64,000 nucleotides of DNA. Origin: Prostheceraeus crozeri. Its lineage: Eukaryota; Platyhelminthes; Polycladida; Euryleptidae. This document shows positions 1-10,675 of the stretch, piece by piece (within the stretch, counting starts at the first letter, position 1; each line of letters begins with the position of its first letter). A program made the position numbers and the translations under genes. The stretch spans positions 1-64,000 of the forward strand of contig CAJQUW010007960.1 in the NCBI GenBank assembly GCA_907163375.1. The letters are read 5' to 3'. The notes beneath the pieces are model-generated. The model was not told where the DNA came from, did no database searches, and worked only from the letters and a program-made list of their open reading frames with translations.

Positions 1-166
1 TATAACTCTGCTGATTATCAACTTCAAAAATTAAATCACCTCCAGTATTTACTCTACTGGAAGATCCGGGATTCATAGCAATTCTTATATAGTCATTCTT
101 TTTTTGATTATTACTGACGAACGGAGGATCGTCTAATCTAAATTTATTTTCGATAAGCGAAGACAT
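1..166 (-). CDS. Probable Polinton major capsid protein, N-terminus (runs off the window)
   Basis: An open frame starts at the ATG at 164-166, just after an A-rich leader, and continues 55 codons to the window edge. It reads MSSLIENKFRLDDPPF and later IRIAMNPGSS and GDLIFEVDNQQ. The last motif resembles the first beta strand of Polinton double-jelly-roll capsid proteins; compare GPIEFVIPGGSDDYIDL in the Polinton B capsid. The position beside small virion-type genes supports the call. Only the start is visible, so identity is an inference. Confidence 0.5.
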   Translation of the reverse strand, partial: MSSLIENKFRLDDPPFVSNNQKKNDYIRIAMNPGSSSRVNTGGDLIFEVDNQQSY

Positions 167-233
167 TTTTATAAAAAATAATTTGAGTTTTTGTTTTTCT
201 GACACACAGAAAAAATTTTTACTAAAAAAATTA

Positions 234-802
234 CTAAAAAATTTTACTAAAATATAATTTTAGAATTTTGCTACTCACGCCATTTCCTCTTATTTCTTCA
301 ATTGAACGAACCGTAGGTTCAATTGAACGTTTTATGGCTACGCCTGATTTCTTCTTATGTTTACTATCAGACGGAGCTCCGCTCCTCAAGGTTTCCCCAA
401 CAGCTATGTTAGCAATTTTGTTTTTTGTTTCCTCTGAAAGTTTTTTTAAATTTTTTAGTTCTTCGGAATCATTCCTAAGTTTGCGAATAGCTTCTAGTTG
501 TTTTAATTCGTTTTGAGACTTGACAGCATTTGATATTGCACTAGCTGTACTACCTATAGCAGCTGCTCCTTTTGCAGCAGATGTAATCAAATCTTTATTA
601 TTTTAATTAAGTTAACGATACTTCCAATACCAGAGAAGATGCCAGCTCCTTCCGTGTGAACGGCACCTGCGGTGCCTAGGAACTTTTCTGTTCCGACTGT
701 TTCTCTATTATCATAATGATAAACAGGATTCATACGTGGTTCATGAGCAATTTTTTGATTTGAAGCAAAATGTTTAAGATTGTGTTTATAAATTATAGGC
801 AT
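234..802 (-). pseudogene. Small alanine/glycine-rich virion-type protein, Polinton A
   Basis: Two adjoining open stretches appear to belong to one short gene. The first part contains HEPRMNPVYHYDN and a glycine-rich hydrophobic run (GAGIFSGIGSIVNLIK). The second has an alanine-rich amphipathic stretch (AAKGAAAIGSTASAISNAV), a lysine/glutamate coiled coil, and a basic patch KHKKKSG that could be a nuclear signal. Adenovirus-like membrane-lytic or core proteins have similar composition, and a similar alanine-rich-plus-coiled-coil protein lies at 11,085-11,405. Function is not established. It sits next to the capsid gene. Confidence 0.4.
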
Positions 803-844
803 TTTTTAGGATTAAATTTGACTTTTGAGAAAAATATCTACGTG

Positions 845-1732
845 TTAAGATTTACGTTTGTGAATGGACAACAACTTCGAGATAACTTTATTAATCGACT
901 GTTGAACTTTATCTATTGCGTCAAGCAGCGTGTGATGTACTTTAATTTCTTTTCTATTTACTTGCATTTTCTCCTGATTCATCTTCAACGCCGTTTTAAG
1001 TGCATTTAACTTAATTTTAAGAACATCTAATTGTCTTTTAACAGCATCTAACTGTTCTTTATTTTCTTTAGAGTTTTCTTGTAAATTTTTCTTTAATTCA
1101 TTTTCTAAATTGATTTTAAGAGTTTTTATTTTATCAACTCTTTGATTAAGCGAGTTTACTTCATTTATTATTCTATTCATCTTTTTCATTTGTTGAGTAA
1201 TTTTAGAACTTAATTCATCAACACTTTTTTGGAATGTAGCTTGTAACTGTTTTAAATTTTTTTAAATTCTTTCAGGTAGTTTTTCTATTTCATCTTCTAA
1301 TTGTTCTTTTAACATTTTTATCTGATGTTTATTTTTAATTACAACAGATTTTAAATTTAAAGAAAGTAATATTAAAATTTTTGATTGTTCTGAAATCTTT
1401 TTAAAAAGTTTTGCTATATCTGCTTCTAGCTCTCTATCCTTTTTATCAAGTTTTAATAATTTTTCGTTTAATGATTTGTCATTAAGTTTAAGCAACTTTA
1501 ATTCATTCATCAGTGGAACCAAAACATCGTTTATATATTTTTCTTTTAAGTCATTGATTTGCGTATCAACATATTGTTTATTTGTTAACTCTGTATTTTG
1601 TTACGGAAGAATAGAAAGATGCAATGGACCAGATAAAACGTCTCCAGTTTTCATGATATAATTTTCTATCTCTATTTCTAATTCATGATTATTCGGGATA
1701 TATGCACCTCCACCAACATTTGGTAACATCAT
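845..1732 (-). pseudogene. Fibre-like coiled-coil protein, Polinton A (broken)
   Basis: The minus-strand start is the ATG at 1,732, after an A-run, opening with MMLPNVGGGAYIPNNHELE. It soon reads KTGDVLSGPLHLS, which resembles the motif at the start of phage tail-fibre and virus fibre shafts. Downstream are long lysine/leucine/glutamate heptads (for example LKLNDKSLNEKLLKLDKK) typical of a trimeric coiled coil. The gene is broken in a few places. A fibre beside the capsid gene would fit a host-attachment role. The alternative is a generic coiled-coil scaffold. Confidence 0.4.
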
Positions 1733-1939
1733 TTTTTAACAATAAAAAAATAAAATTTTTTCTAATAAAAATAAAAAAATAAAATTTTTTCTAATAAAAA
1801 TAAAAAAAAATGGAAAAAACTAAATTTAAAAAAATTATATTCGTCAGCATCATCCCGTTCTTCTTATTCGACGAGATCAACGGGATTTGAAAATAAATGT
1901 TTTGATAATAATAATAATCCATGTATAGATGTTAATCTT

Positions 1940-3100
1940 TTGTTTGAATTACAAGCCGAAATATTTAGAGAACAGACTAAAGGTTTACCTTCTATAGAAA
2001 CTAATTATTGTTTATTTCCAGGTGATCCATTTATTAAATTTATGGAGATTGTAAGTAAATATAATGATGTAGCTTATGTTGAATTAAATAAAGAAAATAT
2101 GGTTATAATAGGACATAATAATGTTTACGGATTTATTAGAGCAGTTTTGCCGATTAGTAATACTGATTGGATAGAAACTAAAATTATTAATTATGTCAAT
2201 ATTAAAGAATTAGTTAAAAAATTAAAATGTTTTTCCAAACAAAAAATTAGATTATTTGTTGATGAACAAAATCAATATAACATTCACATAGAGAGTAAAA
2301 AACATAATGAAGAATTATTATGTCAAGTTTATTATAGAGACACAATTTATAAACAAGAAACATTAGAAATGCCCCAAAGATATGATGATGATACTTATAT
2401 AGGTTTATATTCAAACTTAAATATTAATTTATTAAAATCTTATATAAATGGTTTAGCTCAACAAGAGAAAATTTATATGTGGACTACACCTTATACTATT
2501 AACAATGACCATAATCATATTCATAATAAACGAACTGAAGGTTCTAGGGCTTTGCCCGATCTTAAAGAATCTTATGATAATAATGATGATTCTGTAACAT
2601 CTGAAAAAGGTGTAAATGGTAAAAAAGATTATAAAAATATTAGTAATTATAAAAATTTATCTAAATTTCATTTTCTTACAATTGAAAATAATAATGATGA
2701 CATAGTTGAAGATACTGTTAGACAACTATGTGTCGGGTCTACAAAATTTAAATTAGGATTTACATCTAATCAATTTAAAATTTTATCATCTTTAATAAAA
2801 ACTAAAAGTGATTCAGATTATGGTGGTGTTATTAAATTTTCCAAAAGAGATCAAAGACCAATATTTTTCTCTATTATATTATTATCAGATAAAAGATGTA
2901 ATTTAGAATTAGATATTCCAATAAGAGAATGGTATCCTATCATGGAAGGGCATCCTATACCAAAAAGTGTAATTTATGATGATGAAGAAACAATTTATGA
3001 TGATGATGAAGAATCAATTGATGATGATGATGATGAATCAATAGTTAGTGAAAAAAAATTTAAATTATCTTTTGATAAAACATTATATGATGAAACTTAA
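1940..3100 (+). CDS. Acidic-tailed protein resembling a DNA sliding clamp, Polinton A
   Basis: An open frame of about 386 codons without an obvious ATG at its start; the first codon at 1,940 is TTG, so the true start is unclear. Two halves of similar character are visible. The first contains FIKFMEIVSKYNDVAYVEL then VNIKELVKKLKCF; the second contains FKLGFTSNQFKILSSLIK, then GGVIKFSKRDQRPIFFSII. This alternation of strands and an NLxxLxKxLK-like helix recalls PCNA-type clamps (F-LxxLLKxLK pattern). The C-terminus is a long aspartate/glutamate run. It converges on the polymerase gene, which fits a replication role. The clamp call is an inference from pattern only. Confidence 0.35.
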   Translation: MFELQAEIFREQTKGLPSIETNYCLFPGDPFIKFMEIVSKYNDVAYVELNKENMVIIGHNNVYGFIRAVLPISNTDWIETKIINYVNIKELVKKLKCFSKQKIRLFVDEQNQYNIHIESKKHNEELLCQVYYRDTIYKQETLEMPQRYDDDTYIGLYSNLNINLLKSYINGLAQQEKIYMWTTPYTINNDHNHIHNKRTEGSRALPDLKESYDNNDDSVTSEKGVNGKKDYKNISNYKNLSKFHFLTIENNNDDIVEDTVRQLCVGSTKFKLGFTSNQFKILSSLIKTKSDSDYGGVIKFSKRDQRPIFFSIILLSDKRCNLELDIPIREWYPIMEGHPIPKSVIYDDEETIYDDDEESIDDDDDESIVSEKKFKLSFDKTLYDET

Positions 3101-3149
3101 TATGATAAAACTTAATAGAAAATACCAAAATATTCGATAAATATATTTT

Positions 3150-3385
3150 CATATGTAATAAAATTTTTAGATGTAATAAGTTTTTAGATGTAATAAATTT
3201 TTTAGATGTTATAAATTTTTTAGATGTGTTATAAATTTTTTAGATGTGTTATAAATTTTTTAGATGTTATAAATTTTTTAGATGTGTTCTAAATTTTTTA
3301 GATGTTATAAATTTTTTAGATGTGTTATAAATTTTTTAGATGTTATAAATTTCTTAGATGTTATAAAATTTTTAGATGTAATAAA
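3150..3385. repeat. AT-rich tandem repeat, about 20-24 bp unit
   Basis: About ten imperfect copies of a unit close to ATAAATTTTTTAGATGTGTT lie between the convergent clamp-like and polymerase genes. The position suggests a shared transcript-end region, but no function can be read from it. Confidence 0.85.
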
Positions 3386-3392
3386 AAAATTA

Positions 3393-6300
3393 TTATTCCC
3401 ACGTGTCATCATCATCACTTAAATTACTCTCACAGATTATTGTTTGAAATATTTCAGCTTGAATATCTTCTCCGTTATAAGGTAACATAATTTCATTTTC
3501 ATCAGGTGCTTGACGTTTAAGAATATTTATTTGACCAGAAAATTTTTTTTCTTCAGTATTATTATTTTTATCAGGAATACTAATTCCAGTTTCTAAAGAT
3601 CGTTTCCATGGTTTATTAACTGTAGTCGATAATGTTTTCCCCGAATATAATTTTAGAAAATCTTCTACTTTTACTTTGTTTTGTGAATAACCTTTGAATG
3701 TTTTCTTTTCACTAAGTCTCCCTTGTTCATCTACAGTAATACAGTATTTTACTTTAGGTGCAATAAACATTGCAAAAATAATTCCACCATTTCCATAATC
3801 ATTTTTTCCTTGACACAATTCTCCTCCAACATATCCAGCAGCGTCTAATTTATTAAAGAGCTCATTGGAAATATATATTGAATCAGTATCTGTATAATGA
3901 ATGTATTTTTCTTTGAAACCATTAATTTCTAAAATAAAGTTATTCATGATTCTTCTAGAGTGAGAAAGAATGAAAGAACCTAAGTGTGATGGCATGAATG
4001 ACGTCTTCCCATCTTTTACAATATTAGTTTTGAGAAATTCATCATCTTCCATTTCTACTTTCGCTAAATATTGTTCATCATTTAATTTTTCATAATCTTT
4101 TACTTCTTGAGTGAAATTTTTTCTCAATGTATTCTCATTCCATAAATGATATTTAGTGGTTATATCTTTTTGCACAGTTTTGCCATATAGCGAATTCATC
4201 AATAATTTAATTAACTCATCACCTACAGTATTTCCTTCTGTTTTATATCTTTTTCTCAAATTAAAAAGTTTTTCAATATAATTTCGAAATGGTGAAACTT
4301 GATAATTTTTTTCATAAATTATACCATCAGTAATATGTAAGATTTTTCCCCCACATCTAACAATTTCTTGTATGTCTACAGAAGTTAATACATCATAACA
4401 TATACCATTTCTAAACCTGATTACTTTCACATGAGAATTATTATTTTGATTTTTAACTTTATCTTTTATAGGAACTGGTTGGAAAAACATATCATTCGGA
4501 TATTGAAACACAACAGAGAATATTCCAGTTTTAGGTCTAAATGTTTTAGTATTAAATTTATATACTATTTCCCGCTCTTCTTCTTGACGAAATTTTCTAG
4601 CTGATTCAGCTTTAGGATATTCTGAATTTTCATCATACATAGCTGATGGATATAAAGATGTTGCATCAAAAGCCATTAGAAATTCATTTTTTTGTTCAAG
4701 TAGTTGATTTGAAATTTTCTTACAAATTTCAGTTTTATCTCCTAAATCTCGATACTGTTTCATTAAATCTATTAAATTACTTCCAAGGGACAAAGTCCCA
4801 CCAGCGTAGCGACCAAGGGACAAAGTCCCCCCAGCGCAGCGACCAGGTAAATACTGTTTTAATATTGGTAACAAGATGCTACAAAATGGCGATATGTATT
4901 TTCTTATATTTGCTGAAACTCTTCCACCTTTAACAGATTTTCTAATATAATTTCTAGCCCATAAATCTATATGAGAATGAATATTTGTATTGTCATTTTG
5001 TACGCTTTTCATCCAACCGTTAAATGTTAAAGCAGAGGATGTCAAATTAGTAGTTGTATCTTCACCAACTAAATCTCGCATAACATTATTATATTTGTAG
5101 ATACAAAAAGCTAAAGAAAGAATATCGTTAACTAAATATGGTCGCCATTCATTTTCTTTTTCTTTATAATTTTCATGTGTTATGTTTCCAATTTCATAAT
5201 TTAATTTACACACATTCGTAGGAATTTTAAAATTCTCACCGTTTAGAAAGACTTGTTTTTACATGTTGATAACTACATTTCATTATAATAGTTTGAAGTG
5301 CTAATTTACCTGACGGTGAATCTTTTTCATATTGTTTTTAAATCTAAAAGATTTTTGAATGTATCTACTAACACATTCAGTTGTATAAGGATTTTGTAAT
5401 GAAGCAGTCAATATCCCTCTTGAAGTTTTAAGAGGCGGTTTAGATAATTTAAAATTAGCTTTTATCGGAAAATAGGAATCAAAACCTGATGAATTGTGAG
5501 CTATTAAAGTTACTCTCGAATAATTAAATTTTCCAAGAGTTTTAAAAAATTGATGGATCGGACATACGTCCTCTGGGTTTCCCCCGATCGGACATTCATC
5601 ATCCTCAGTTCTCGTAAATATTTTCACACAATTTTGAAGTTTATTAAATTCTAATTCAGTTAAATTATTATACTCATTAATCTGTTTTTTAAGTTTTTTA
5701 ATTTCATCTTCATCTTTTGATCGTTTAATTTTAATCATATCACTTAACAAACGTGTTTCTAATTCTTTCAATCTTTGTTTCGGTAAACAACATATAAATT
5801 TATTAAAATTAATAGCTCCTACAGCATAAGGAATAGGATGAGCTGTTGAACAGTTAGGATCAGGAAAAGTTTCGAGATCCCAAATATATGTTGAACCATA
5901 GTCAATTTTTTCTTTGTTATGATTTTATATGGACGCGTTGTTAGATTTTCATCAGTAACTGTTTTATATATGGGTTTGAAATTATTTTCAATTTCTCTAA
6001 TAGCTTTTAATTTATGAGATTTATTAATTAAACAATAGTGACCAATTGTTGAACCTGCGTGAAAATAATTGTAATAAACATAATTATGAAACGTTTCAAT
6101 TCCTCTAGGATTTAAATGACGATTGGCAGGACTATAATATTGAACACATTCTCCAAAATATTTATTGAATTGAGAAAATTTGCAGTTTGACATTACTCCT
6201 GTTCTAGATGTGGCTTTCTCTTTATATAAAAAATTATTTAACATTTCTTTCATCCTTTCTCCTTGTTCTTCATTAAAACCTCGTAAAACATTATAACATT

Positions 6301-6925
6301 TAATAAAACAAAAATCTTCAGAAGGAATACAACAATATTCACCGAAATATTCTTTGATTCTATATTTCATATTAATCCCTGCCCCTCTATGCGATCTTTG
6401 TACTAACTTCATTCCAAAATCTTCATATTTAATATTACCTGTAAAAATCCATTCGTTAGCATCGGATTTCTCATCCAGATTCGAAAACCATGTTTCAAAT
6501 GATTTTTTATTATAGAAGGTTACGTAAAAATTTTGAATTATATTTTCCTGATCTTTAACAACTTTTCCAAGTAAATTAATAATTTTACCATTTGCTAAAA
6601 GTTTCCGCATATCATTTACTACATTAATAAAAGATACATTTTCATATTTAATTTCATTTGGATTAAATAAATTACATAAATCATCACCAAGTTCATCCTT
6701 AATTCTATCATCAAAAAAGATATCACTAATAGGAGTTTCTAATATTTCTTTTGTTCCACGTTTCTGTTTTTTAGTATTACGTCTAATACTACGCCTAGTA
6801 CGTTTCTGTTTTTTAATACGTTTACTACGTTTACTATGTTTAATTTGCGCATCAAACTCAGCAGTTTGTTTCTTGATTAATTCATCAATCCTAGACGTTT
6901 GTCCGAGAGACATTTCACGATTCAT
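3393..6925 (-). pseudogene. Protein-primed family B DNA polymerase, Polinton A (broken)
   Basis: Replicates the element DNA from a terminal protein primer. From N- to C-terminus: a basic N-terminal region (6,750-6,925), a terminal-protein-like domain, an exonuclease motif (IAHNSSGFDSYF, about 5,480-5,520), polymerase motif A (DATSLYPSAM, about 4,650), motif B (LLMNSLYGKT, about 4,190) and motif C (HYTDTDSIY, about 3,880). The full catalytic set is recognisable, but the gene is broken, with a few breaks. A small tandem, GC-rich, in-frame duplication lies at 4,786-4,845. Family identity is certain from the motifs; its lineage differs visibly from the Polinton B polymerase. Confidence 0.93.
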
Positions 6926-6950
6926 ATTTTTTAAAAGAAAAAATGAATTT

Positions 6951-7280
6951 TTACATAGAACCTCGGTTCCGTTTTTGCATATACACAGGAATATGTAATT
7001 GATGTAATGTTTCTAATTCATGTGCTGTTAAATGTTCTTTCTTAACCAACCACCATAAATTATTATACGCCAAAAATACTCGGAAACTTCTTAAACAAAG
7101 TGGAAAGTCTTTTGTTTTAACACACGGTTTAATACCATGTTTTGTTTTATAATCTGTAACGAGCGCTACGTATTTATGATGATAATAAAATCTAACTTCT
7201 TTCTTCGAATTTACAGGATTTGTAGGATGACGATAATCTTTTAAAACTGGTACATGCTCTATCTTATAATCATTCAACAT
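6951..7280 (-). CDS. Small conserved-looking protein, Polinton A, unknown function
   Basis: An open frame starting at the ATG at 7,278-7,280, which follows an A/T-rich leader. It is about 110 residues, rich in lysine, tyrosine and tryptophan (FYYHHKYVALVTDYKTKHG, YNNLWWLVKKEHLTAHELE). No signal peptide, membrane segment or metal site is visible. It lies between the polymerase and ATPase genes on the same strand. I do not recognise the family. Confidence 0.55.
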   Translation of the reverse strand: MLNDYKIEHVPVLKDYRHPTNPVNSKKEVRFYYHHKYVALVTDYKTKHGIKPCVKTKDFPLCLRSFRVFLAYNNLWWLVKKEHLTAHELETLHQLHIPVYMQKRNRGSM

Positions 7281-7343
7281 ATTTTTTTTTATTTTTATTA
7301 ACAAAAAATTTATAAGAAAAAATTATTCGGTCACTCCGTTCGA

Positions 7344-8111
7344 TCACTCCTCGAAAATATTTTCTATAACTCTTTCATGAATTTTTTTATCAATATTAAT
7401 TGTAATGAAGCCATAATCTTTTGACCAAGCATTGTTACACGATTGTTTAAATTCATCTTTATTTCTTACACATAAATCTCTTAACAAATCACTTAAGTTT
7501 CTTGCATTTATTTCAAATAGTATAAATATATTTGCATTCTTTCTAATAACACTTCCGTCTAATGAATACATACTTTGTGTTAAATAAAATACACTACAGT
7601 TATTATGTCTACCTCTTGCGAAATAATTTCTCTGAACTGACTGATTTCTATCATTAACACAATCATCAAAAATTACACTATGTTTCATTGTTTTATCTAG
7701 TTTACTAGGATCTTGCATATTACCACTATCATCTATTAATTGTATCTTTATATGCTTATTTTTATTGGTTTCAACTAACTGATTATTTTTTGCTGCTTCT
7801 TCACACCACGAACTTATTTCTTCTTCATCTTCAGATTTTTCATATTCTTTGAATAATGAAGCAATTGCTGTTTTTTTAAGATTATTTTCAAATCCATATT
7901 TTAAAAATTGATAGACGGGTTGTTCTGCTGTTGTTGTATAAATTATAAGATTGTTATAATCCAAAAAATTTGGAGTCGTTAAAATTTTAAATAATAGATA
8001 CGTTTTTCCACAACCTGATCTTCCACAAATAACTGACAAAACTTTATTAGATAAATTTGGATGATGATTAAATTTAAGTTTTTTTTTATTTAATGGAGGT
8101 AGTTCACTCAT
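7344..8111 (-). CDS. FtsK/HerA-type genome-packaging ATPase (A32-like), Polinton A
   Basis: 255 residues. The ATP-binding P-loop is CGRSGCGKTYLL (about residues 29-40) and the Walker B strand is SVIFDDCV (about residue 145), followed by a TQSMYSLD segment typical of this family. These ATPases pump DNA into preformed capsids of Polinton-like and large DNA viruses. The ATG at 8,109-8,111 follows the run TTATTAAAAA, matching the leader pattern of its neighbours. The gene looks whole. Confidence 0.88.
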   Translation of the reverse strand: MSELPPLNKKKLKFNHHPNLSNKVLSVICGRSGCGKTYLLFKILTTPNFLDYNNLIIYTTTAEQPVYQFLKYGFENNLKKTAIASLFKEYEKSEDEEEISSWCEEAAKNNQLVETNKNKHIKIQLIDDSGNMQDPSKLDKTMKHSVIFDDCVNDRNQSVQRNYFARGRHNNCSVFYLTQSMYSLDGSVIRKNANIFILFEINARNLSDLLRDLCVRNKDEFKQSCNNAWSKDYGFITINIDKKIHERVIENIFEE

Positions 8112-8200
8112 TTTTTAATAAAAAAATTTATTTTTATTTTTTTTTATTTTTTGTTTCTAAAGAAGAAGAAAATTAAACTTCTCTAGCTTCGCGTGGGAGT

Positions 8201-8989
8201 TTATACCTCTCGAACCAAAAGATCTATCATAATCTCTTCACCTCCAAAATTTATTTCTTGTCCTTTTTCATCAGTGATTCTAATGCCAATGTTGTTAATA
8301 GTTTTTCTTGTAATAGGAAAATATATTAATGTTTGTGGAATTACATTTAATCTATAACCAATTGGTACAGTAAAAGCTGGAAAACTGAATATTAAATTTG
8401 ATAATTTACCATTTATATATCCTCCTTCAATAATGTCACAATGAACAACAATTGAATTTATTTCAGTTATTTTTGGAATCTTCTCACCTAAATGATAACC
8501 TTGACTATAGGTTTGTTTATTAAATCCTAATAGCTTTGACAATGATCTATCATGATTAAAATCAACTTGATGATTTTCGTCTAAAGTAAGAGAAAATTTA
8601 TTAACTGCCGGTTCAACTGCAAAATGTAATTGTTTCTTATCTTTAAATGGTATACCTAAATGTCTCTTAATTTCATTTGATATTGATTCAACTTCGTAAG
8701 AACCAGGAAGAAAAGTTAGTACTTTCCACGTTTTGCCTTTATCAGTAGAATATCTAAATTGATCATTCACATCTTTGATAACGTTTTGAATAGTGTTAAA
8801 TGTAGAGAAACTAGTCAATGCAATTTGATAATTTTTATTTTGTTCCAAATGTAGAATGGGTTCTAAATTACAAGTGTGTGATGAAGTAGTTGTTATAATT
8901 TTTAACGTCGTACTAAATTTTGATGAACACAAAATCTCTGTCAAATTTTCTAAATGATTATTAATTTTGTCTAAATCTGCTGAACACAT
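8201..8989 (-). CDS. Probable minor capsid (penton-type) protein, Polinton A
   Basis: 262 residues, beta-rich, with no transmembrane segment. Recognisable Polinton signatures are LEQNKNYQIALTSFSTFNTI near residue 50, FRYSTDKGKTW, PGSYEVESI and LLGFNKQTYSQGYHLGE. The C-terminus (INFGGEEIMIDLLVREV) looks like the closing strands of a jelly roll. Polintons encode a single-jelly-roll minor capsid protein of about this size. The start at 8,989 follows an A-run. It looks whole. The minor-capsid assignment rests on remembered family pattern, so the exact role is inferred. Confidence 0.6.
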   Translation of the reverse strand: MCSADLDKINNHLENLTEILCSSKFSTTLKIITTTSSHTCNLEPILHLEQNKNYQIALTSFSTFNTIQNVIKDVNDQFRYSTDKGKTWKVLTFLPGSYEVESISNEIKRHLGIPFKDKKQLHFAVEPAVNKFSLTLDENHQVDFNHDRSLSKLLGFNKQTYSQGYHLGEKIPKITEINSIVVHCDIIEGGYINGKLSNLIFSFPAFTVPIGYRLNVIPQTLIYFPITRKTINNIGIRITDEKGQEINFGGEEIMIDLLVREV

Positions 8990-9045
8990 TTTTTAGTTAA
9001 AATTTTAAATAAATATTTTTTATGAAATATTTTTTTTATAAAAAA

Positions 9046-9876
9046 TTAAAAACAACAACATATTTCAGCTACACTTTTATAATCCTTTTCATTTAGAATC
9101 TTCTTTTCTAACAGTCTTTTCAATATAGCATGAATTTCATTGAAACTAGAATTATGTCCTTCTTTTATTGCAGATATTAAAATATTTAATCTATTTAGTA
9201 ATTCTTGTGGATCATCTGGTAAAAATATAGTTGTTTCTGTTTTCTGTTTTTCAGATAAACCTTTCCCTACTTTAACTCCCGATGATAATAAATTTTCTAA
9301 TTGTTTATAACGTCTAAGAGATTTTACTGCACCAACTCTGTCTAACATAGCTTTATATTTTATGAGATCTTCTACAGCATAATTATTTAAATCTGCTCCT
9401 CTTAAAAGATTAACAAAATTTCTATCTAAATTAAAAGGAGATTTATCTGGTGAAAAAATTAAACCTCGAAAAGGTCGTGGAAATATTTCTTTTTGACCGA
9501 GATAAAATCTAGGTATTGTTTTTCCATCTATAAATGAGATAGAATGTTCAAATTGCATAGATTTTGGTAATTTCTTATTAATGTTTGATTCTAGTAATCC
9601 ATAGTCATCTAATATAGTTTTGTGCTCTGGATCTGTTATATCAATTTGTTTATCATTATTTGTAAGTTCTTTTTCAAGAGTTTTAAATGGTTTCATAGTT
9701 TTTTCAAAATCAGTTTTTATTTGCTCGGTTTGCTGCATTTTTTCAAACATATCAGATTGAATACCAGCTTTTATCATTCTATGTTGAAGATGATTTTCTT
9801 TCATAATATTTCTTTGTTTTATTAACTCTTCTAATTGTTTTATTCTTTTAAAATTATCAGCTCTAATTTTATCCAT
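9046..9876 (-). CDS. Coiled-coil virion-type protein, Polinton A
   Basis: The start is chosen at the ATG at 9,874-9,876 (MDKIRADNFKRIKQLEEL), because it follows the usual A-rich leader; an upstream extension is possible. The N-terminal 100 residues form a charged coiled coil. The C-terminal half has FPRPFRGLIFSPDKSPFNL and AVEDLIKYKAMLDRVG, then RRYKQLENLL. The latter resembles RYEDLIQYATRRKRRQ in the 53,081-53,773 protein of Polinton B, so the two may be distant homologues. Function unknown. Confidence 0.55.
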   Translation of the reverse strand: MDKIRADNFKRIKQLEELIKQRNIMKENHLQHRMIKAGIQSDMFEKMQQTEQIKTDFEKTMKPFKTLEKELTNNDKQIDITDPEHKTILDDYGLLESNINKKLPKSMQFEHSISFIDGKTIPRFYLGQKEIFPRPFRGLIFSPDKSPFNLDRNFVNLLRGADLNNYAVEDLIKYKAMLDRVGAVKSLRRYKQLENLLSSGVKVGKGLSEKQKTETTIFLPDDPQELLNRLNILISAIKEGHNSSFNEIHAILKRLLEKKILNEKDYKSVAEICCCF

Positions 9877-9997
9877 TTTTAAAATATAATATTTGAATTT
9901 TGTGGTAACATTGGAATACAGCAAAAACATTTTACTGAACAAATTATTTTTTTATTGCTTTGTTGTTTGACATCTTTTCGTTTAAAGTTTTCTCTTT

Positions 9998-10675
9998 TTA
10001 AGTTTTGTTTAATAAAGTTTTGCTTAAATTTTCGCTTAAAGTTTTTAGCTCTTCTAAAAAAATTTTATCATTTTCTTCATTAGAAATTTTACCATCACTA
10101 GAAATTTTGCCATCCTGTCTATTCTTATCATCAACTTTTTCGGACTGTAATTGAAAGGTTTGATTTACTTCATTAGCTATTTGATCAAATTTTTCAATCT
10201 CATCTAACGTAATAACATTATCATCACATACTCTTTGAAAGTAGTAATGTAGTTTATCATAGACTTCTTTAATATGTAAATGCTTAGTTTTTAATGATTT
10301 TCGTTTCTTAGTTATTAAAGATTTATCTGACATTGTAACAAGTGAAGTTGCAAAAACACACGTACCTGTTAAAGCTGTAGCAACAACAGGAATTACTAAA
10401 ACACCTGAAGATATAACAATTGTTAAAGCACCTAAACTTATTGTTAAGAATATGCCAATTCCTTTTGTTACATTCTTAACTTTAGTCCATCTCTTTCTTA
10501 ATTTTTTATAATGCTCTAATCTTAATAATAATTGAGATTCCTCATCTTTCATATAGCGTACTCTATCTTTGTGTTTTTCTTTGTTCATTTTTTCAATGTC
10601 CATTAAAGTAGAACTACGTTCATATGATAACGAAGGATATATTCTTGCGGTTTCTTCCACTTTTCTTTCTTTCAT
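9998..10675 (-). CDS. Two-helix membrane protein with flanking coiled coils, Polinton A
   Basis: The start is the ATG at 10,673-10,675. Copies of this gene start at 63,807 (Polinton C) and as a fragment at about 13,325-13,430 support this choice. About 225 residues: a charged N-terminus (VEETARIYPSLSYERSSTLM), a coiled coil to about residue 70, two hydrophobic segments with glycine (GIGIFLTISLGALTIVISSG, then VLVIPVVATALTGTCVFATS), and a second helical charged region with DDNVITLDEIEKFDQI. It probably sits in a membrane as a hairpin. The role could be virion membrane or host-cell entry, but this is unproven. Confidence 0.6.
   Translation of the reverse strand: MKERKVEETARIYPSLSYERSSTLMDIEKMNKEKHKDRVRYMKDEESQLLLRLEHYKKLRKRWTKVKNVTKGIGIFLTISLGALTIVISSGVLVIPVVATALTGTCVFATSLVTMSDKSLITKKRKSLKTKHLHIKEVYDKLHYYFQRVCDDNVITLDEIEKFDQIANEVNQTFQLQSEKVDDKNRQDGKISSDGKISNEENDKIFLEELKTLSENLSKTLLNKT

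Noticed and set aside
3150-3385. CRISPR-like array
   Set aside because: Units are contiguous AT-rich tandem repeats without unique spacers, inside a eukaryotic virus-like element.
9622-9825. Plus-strand open frame over the Polinton A coiled-coil gene
   Set aside because: It mirrors a strong minus-strand gene, is rich in Phe and Ile as expected for the antisense of an AT-rich coding strand, and has no motif.
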